This document shows positions 61,674 through 64,000 of a stretch of DNA of 64,000 nt, piece after piece. The position numbers and the translations under genes are program-made. The stretch is from Geoalkalibacter ferrihydriticus DSM 17813 (GTDB lineage Bacteria; Desulfobacterota; Desulfuromonadia; Desulfuromonadales; Geoalkalibacteraceae), in the NCBI RefSeq assembly GCF_000820505.1, contig NZ_JWJD01000001.1, positions 69,094 to 133,093 of the forward strand, written 5' to 3'. The notes beneath the pieces were generated by a model that worked only from the letters and a program-made list of their open reading frames with translations, did not search any database and was not told the origin of the DNA. Position 1 is the first letter of the stretch. Every line of letters starts with the position of its first letter.

Positions 61674-61742
61674 CCCGCCAGTCCACCGGATTGCCATTAC
61701 GCTGCCGCTCCATGGCCACCGGTGACCGGCAACGTCAGCGCC
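61666..61742 (+). other. attC-like recombination site, cassette 3
   Basis: The arms GGCGCTAACCCGCC... (61666-61689) and ...GTCAGCGCC (61719-61742) form a 24-bp imperfect palindrome. R'' GCGCTAAC is the exact complement of the GTTAGCGC that opens cassette 3 (61134-61141). The R' copy here, GTCAGCG, departs from GTTRRRY by one base, so recombination may be impaired. Confidence 0.7.
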
Positions 61743-61779
61743 GTAAACATATTTAATCACATTTATTTAGGATTTATAT

Positions 61780-62829
61780 ATGAGCAACCAAATTGAAGAC
61801 AAAATGCTGAGTCTTTATCCAATAGACTACCCATTCGAAACGTTGGTAAATAGAATCAACGCAAGACCGGCTAAGTTAAAGTTAGACCCTGATTTCCAAA
61901 GAAAATATAAGTGGGATAATGATGGATGGGTAAGGTCGTCGAAGTTTATTGAGTCCTGTTTAATGAGGATACCTCTCCCATCATGTTACTTTGCTGAGGA
62001 TGATGATGGCAACCACATGGTGATTGATGGACTGCAGCGTTTAACAACAATTAATAGATTTTTCAATGATGAGTTTGCACTAGAGGGGCTTACAAAGTTT
62101 AAGGAACTTGAGGGGTTGAAGTTTTCTGAAATAGGCCAATTTCAAACAGAGCTAGAGACAACTACAATTCGATGCATCGTTCTGAGAAAAGATAATCCGA
62201 AGAGTCTGATTCGTGAAATTTTTTCTAGGCTAAACCAGGGGGCTGTTGAACTGTCTGATCAAGAAATTAGGCATGCTATCTACCCAGGATCACTGGATAT
62301 GCTACTTGCTGAACTTGCCTCTGCACCCGCCATTTCTAGATTTGGTATGGCCGAGAATAACGAGAATGAAAAAGATGGGCTTGAGCCAGAAGAACAAGTT
62401 TTGCGGTTTTTTGCATTTTCTGATGACAAAAACTTGGAGAAATTCACAAGTAATCTAAAAGGGTTTCTCGATGACTATATGGAGGCCAACTCAGAGCTGG
62501 ATGATGAAAAAATTTCTGAGCATAGAGAGCGATTCAATAAAGCCTTGAGTATTTGTGAAGGGGTATTTGGAGAGGATGCATTTGTTAACCCAACTGTAGC
62601 AAAGAAGCGTAAGGGCTTGGTGCATTATGATCTTGTGATGACAACAGTCGGTGAGCTTTCAGAAGATATTGCCAATCAAAAAGCTACTGCAATTCGTGAA
62701 GCATATGCCACTCTTTGTGAAAGTGAGGAGTTCAAAAGAACTTTAGCAGGTGGATTGCAGGACAAGTCCAGAATAGTAAGGCGTAGAAATAAATGGAGTG
62801 AATTACTAAAGGCTGTAGTCGATGCTTAG
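61780..62829 (+). CDS. Cassette 4: DUF262 domain protein (defence pair, component 1)
   Basis: A 349-residue protein with an N-terminal DUF262 (ParB-like) domain: FQRKYKW (residues about 39-45) and DGLQRLTTI (83-91). DUF262 proteins usually have DGQQR; here Leu replaces the first Gln. This nuclease-like domain is typical of GmrSD and related phage-defence proteins. The C-terminal half is helical (FTSNLKGFLDDYMEANSELDDEKISEHRERFNKAL). It overlaps the HEPN gene by eight bases. AT-rich. Confidence 0.82.
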   Translation: MSNQIEDKMLSLYPIDYPFETLVNRINARPAKLKLDPDFQRKYKWDNDGWVRSSKFIESCLMRIPLPSCYFAEDDDGNHMVIDGLQRLTTINRFFNDEFALEGLTKFKELEGLKFSEIGQFQTELETTTIRCIVLRKDNPKSLIREIFSRLNQGAVELSDQEIRHAIYPGSLDMLLAELASAPAISRFGMAENNENEKDGLEPEEQVLRFFAFSDDKNLEKFTSNLKGFLDDYMEANSELDDEKISEHRERFNKALSICEGVFGEDAFVNPTVAKKRKGLVHYDLVMTTVGELSEDIANQKATAIREAYATLCESEEFKRTLAGGLQDKSRIVRRRNKWSELLKAVVDA

Positions 62830-63415
62830 CATTACTTTATACGAGAAATATGAAGAGCTATTTTTTAAATTGAAAGCAATCATTGGAATTTCTCAAGAAA
62901 GAGTAATTAATGACGTTCCGGATGACCTATTTTCAAATAACGTAAACTTCTTTGTTAAATCATATTTGATAAACGTGTGCACCTACCTAGAAGCATACCT
63001 ACAAGATGTTGCATTCGATCATGCTAATAAAATTAACAATCGTGTGAAGAGTGCCTGTGTTCCGTATAACTTTTTGTATTGGAAAGTTTCAAAAGAAGTT
63101 AAAGAAAAGGACCTGAAATTTTCGGATGCTGAATTTAATATTGTTAAAAAGGAAATTTCAGAAGATATCTCAGGTAATCCCTACAAGACGATTAAGCTAT
63201 TTCGACTTTTAGGAGTCGATTTGTCGATTGAAAAACAGTTTCAATATAACAAGGATCTTGTAAATTCTGTTGTTGTTAAAAGAAACAATATTATTCATCA
63301 TAATGACAGTGCCAATGATATTTCATTTACGGATATCCTGTCATACATCGACGTGGTTTTGGTTTATATGAAATCAATAGAGCAGGCATTGGCAAATCAA
63401 TCAGAAACCACATAA
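62822..63415 (+). CDS. Cassette 4: HEPN-domain nuclease (MAE_28990-like; defence pair, component 2)
   Basis: A 197-residue helical protein with the HEPN active-site motif RNNIIHH at residues 154-160 (RX4-6H). The preceding LINVCTYLEAYLQDVAFDHANK is typical of the RiboL-PSP/MAE_28990-type HEPN group. HEPN proteins of this type are RNA endonucleases. The DUF262/HEPN pair resembles two-gene antiphage or conflict systems. The ATG lies inside the DUF262 gene and the TAA lies in the attC R'' TAAC (63413-63416), so the cassette was formed with this gene as its last. Confidence 0.82.
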   Translation: MLSITLYEKYEELFFKLKAIIGISQERVINDVPDDLFSNNVNFFVKSYLINVCTYLEAYLQDVAFDHANKINNRVKSACVPYNFLYWKVSKEVKEKDLKFSDAEFNIVKKEISEDISGNPYKTIKLFRLLGVDLSIEKQFQYNKDLVNSVVVKRNNIIHHNDSANDISFTDILSYIDVVLVYMKSIEQALANQSETT

Positions 63416-63466
63416 CAAACGCATGCAGTCGGCCACGGTAGATCAGCGCCGCTGATGCGAGCGTTA
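63413..63466 (+). other. attC recombination site, cassette 4
   Basis: TAAC (63413-63416) ... CGCATGCAG against CGCTGATGCG-type right arm ... GTTA (63463-63466) forms a short imperfect palindrome. The left arm carries one unpaired base (CGCATGCAG versus CGCATCAG), like the extrahelical bases that define attC strand choice. Size (about 54 bases) fits short attC sites. R' (GTTAAGG) differs from GTTRRRY in its last base. Confidence 0.75.
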
Positions 63467-63555
63467 AGGCAAAGAAAGGAGGAAAATAGACCCATTTCAC
63501 AACCTGATTGCAGTGAAATTTGTACCTAGCCCTTATCATCTTTTGGAGGAATTAA

Positions 63556-64000
63556 ATGCTTCGACTGATTCTGCTTTGTCTGCTTTCCTTGTCTCTGACT
63601 GCCTGCGGAACCATGAACAATGCATTGGCTAACAAAACAAAAAGTCACGAATATTATAGAATTTTTGACATCAAAACAACTGCGTCGAAAAATGAAATTG
63701 CAACTGCAGCCAGTAATGGGTTAGGCAAAAATGTTGGCAACGCAAATGAAGCAAGGCCTATCCCGACCTCAAACGCCCTCCCGGCCACTCCTGGCCGATT
63801 TCAAGTTACGGAGCCTTTTAAGGGAACTGCTTTGGCAGCTTTTGCCTCCCAAGGTGGTTCTTTGGGGTTGAAAATGGCAACATGTGATGGTGCAAGCTGG
63901 ACGGCAAATGCTACCAAGAATGTTGACGGCAGCTTTAACCTTAACTTGACTGCCTGTTTGTTCCCTTATGCCGAAGGTTATCATCTTGATCTTTATGGCC
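63556..64000 (+). CDS. Cassette 5: lipoprotein (partial)
   Basis: The N-terminal 148 residues of a lipoprotein. Signal MLRLILLCLLSLSLTACGT has a lipobox LTAC with Cys17. The mature part is Asn-rich, then Thr/Ala-rich. Ribosome site TTTTGGAGGA. The window ends inside the gene. It follows the cassette 4 attC, so it is probably the next cassette. No domain recognised. Confidence 0.7.
   Translation, partial: MLRLILLCLLSLSLTACGTMNNALANKTKSHEYYRIFDIKTTASKNEIATAASNGLGKNVGNANEARPIPTSNALPATPGRFQVTEPFKGTALAAFASQGGSLGLKMATCDGASWTANATKNVDGSFNLNLTACLFPYAEGYHLDLYG

Overview
The window looks like a chromosomal segment of a Desulfuromonadales-type anaerobe (Geobacter, Desulfuromonas or Geoalkalibacter relatives). 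This is inferred from gene content: a Rieske/cytochrome b/multiheme cytochrome c cluster, a 2[4Fe-4S] ferredoxin, pta-ackA, a folD-metV-metF one-carbon block, split glycine decarboxylase subunits (gcvPA/gcvPB) and many rubrerythrin, YkgJ and DUF1573-type genes. No rRNA, CRISPR array or intact prophage was seen.

Positions 1-40,900 are mostly dense core genome. In order they hold: a palindromic repeat and a truncated yaiI start; yaeQ; a thioesterase; an arsenate-resistance operon (GAPDH, arsJ, a small hydrolase) behind a clear operator; an MFS transporter; a large exported protein of unknown function; pncA; a Nudix gene; an acyl-AMP ligase/ACP/PlsC fusion; prs; a flavoprotein; an operon of a thiamine-binding protein plus fetAB; yggT-divIVA-yggU; fmdB; folD-metV-metF-gcvT-gcvH-gcvPA-gcvPB; tonB; pta and ackA facing each other across a shared terminator; ferredoxin; tatA; a zinc-ribbon DUF3426-type protein; hpt; a DUF1573 protein; gshB; a quinol-oxidising Rieske/cytochrome b/pentaheme cytochrome operon; a ferritin-like protein; a SatD-like protein with a response regulator; and a degenerate metallo-beta-lactamase-fold protein. 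The C1, glycine and acetate genes together could support glycine cleavage or, in reverse, a reductive glycine route.

A tRNA-Arg(CCG) at 40,898-40,974 marks the start of an accessory zone. From there to about 59,700, intact small genes (DUF1330, P-loop kinase-like, pterin dehydratase, VOC, methyltransferase, two histidine kinases, Ric/ScdA, DUF2179, rnk, an ECF sigma factor with a membrane partner, a DUF6448 protein, an AI-2E family transporter) are mixed with remnants: a transglutaminase fused to an antisense PAS fragment, tetR/hlyD/cytochrome-b5 pieces, an antitoxin tail, a DUF305 tail and three REP-associated (RAYT) transposase relics, one of them internally deleted.

The most interesting segment is 59,199-64,000. 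A truncated integron integrase is followed by an AT-rich series of same-strand cassettes separated by attC-like imperfect palindromes. The cargo is two unknown proteins, a toxin-antitoxin pair, a DUF262 plus HEPN-nuclease pair that looks like a defence system, and a lipoprotein cut by the window end. The stop codon of the last gene in three cassettes lies inside the attC R'' box, and cassette 5' ends (TTAGAAA, TTAGGC, TTAGCGC) complement the R'' boxes at their own 3' ends, which is the signature expected of mobile integron cassettes. The integrase remnant reads towards the cassettes, opposite to the usual layout.
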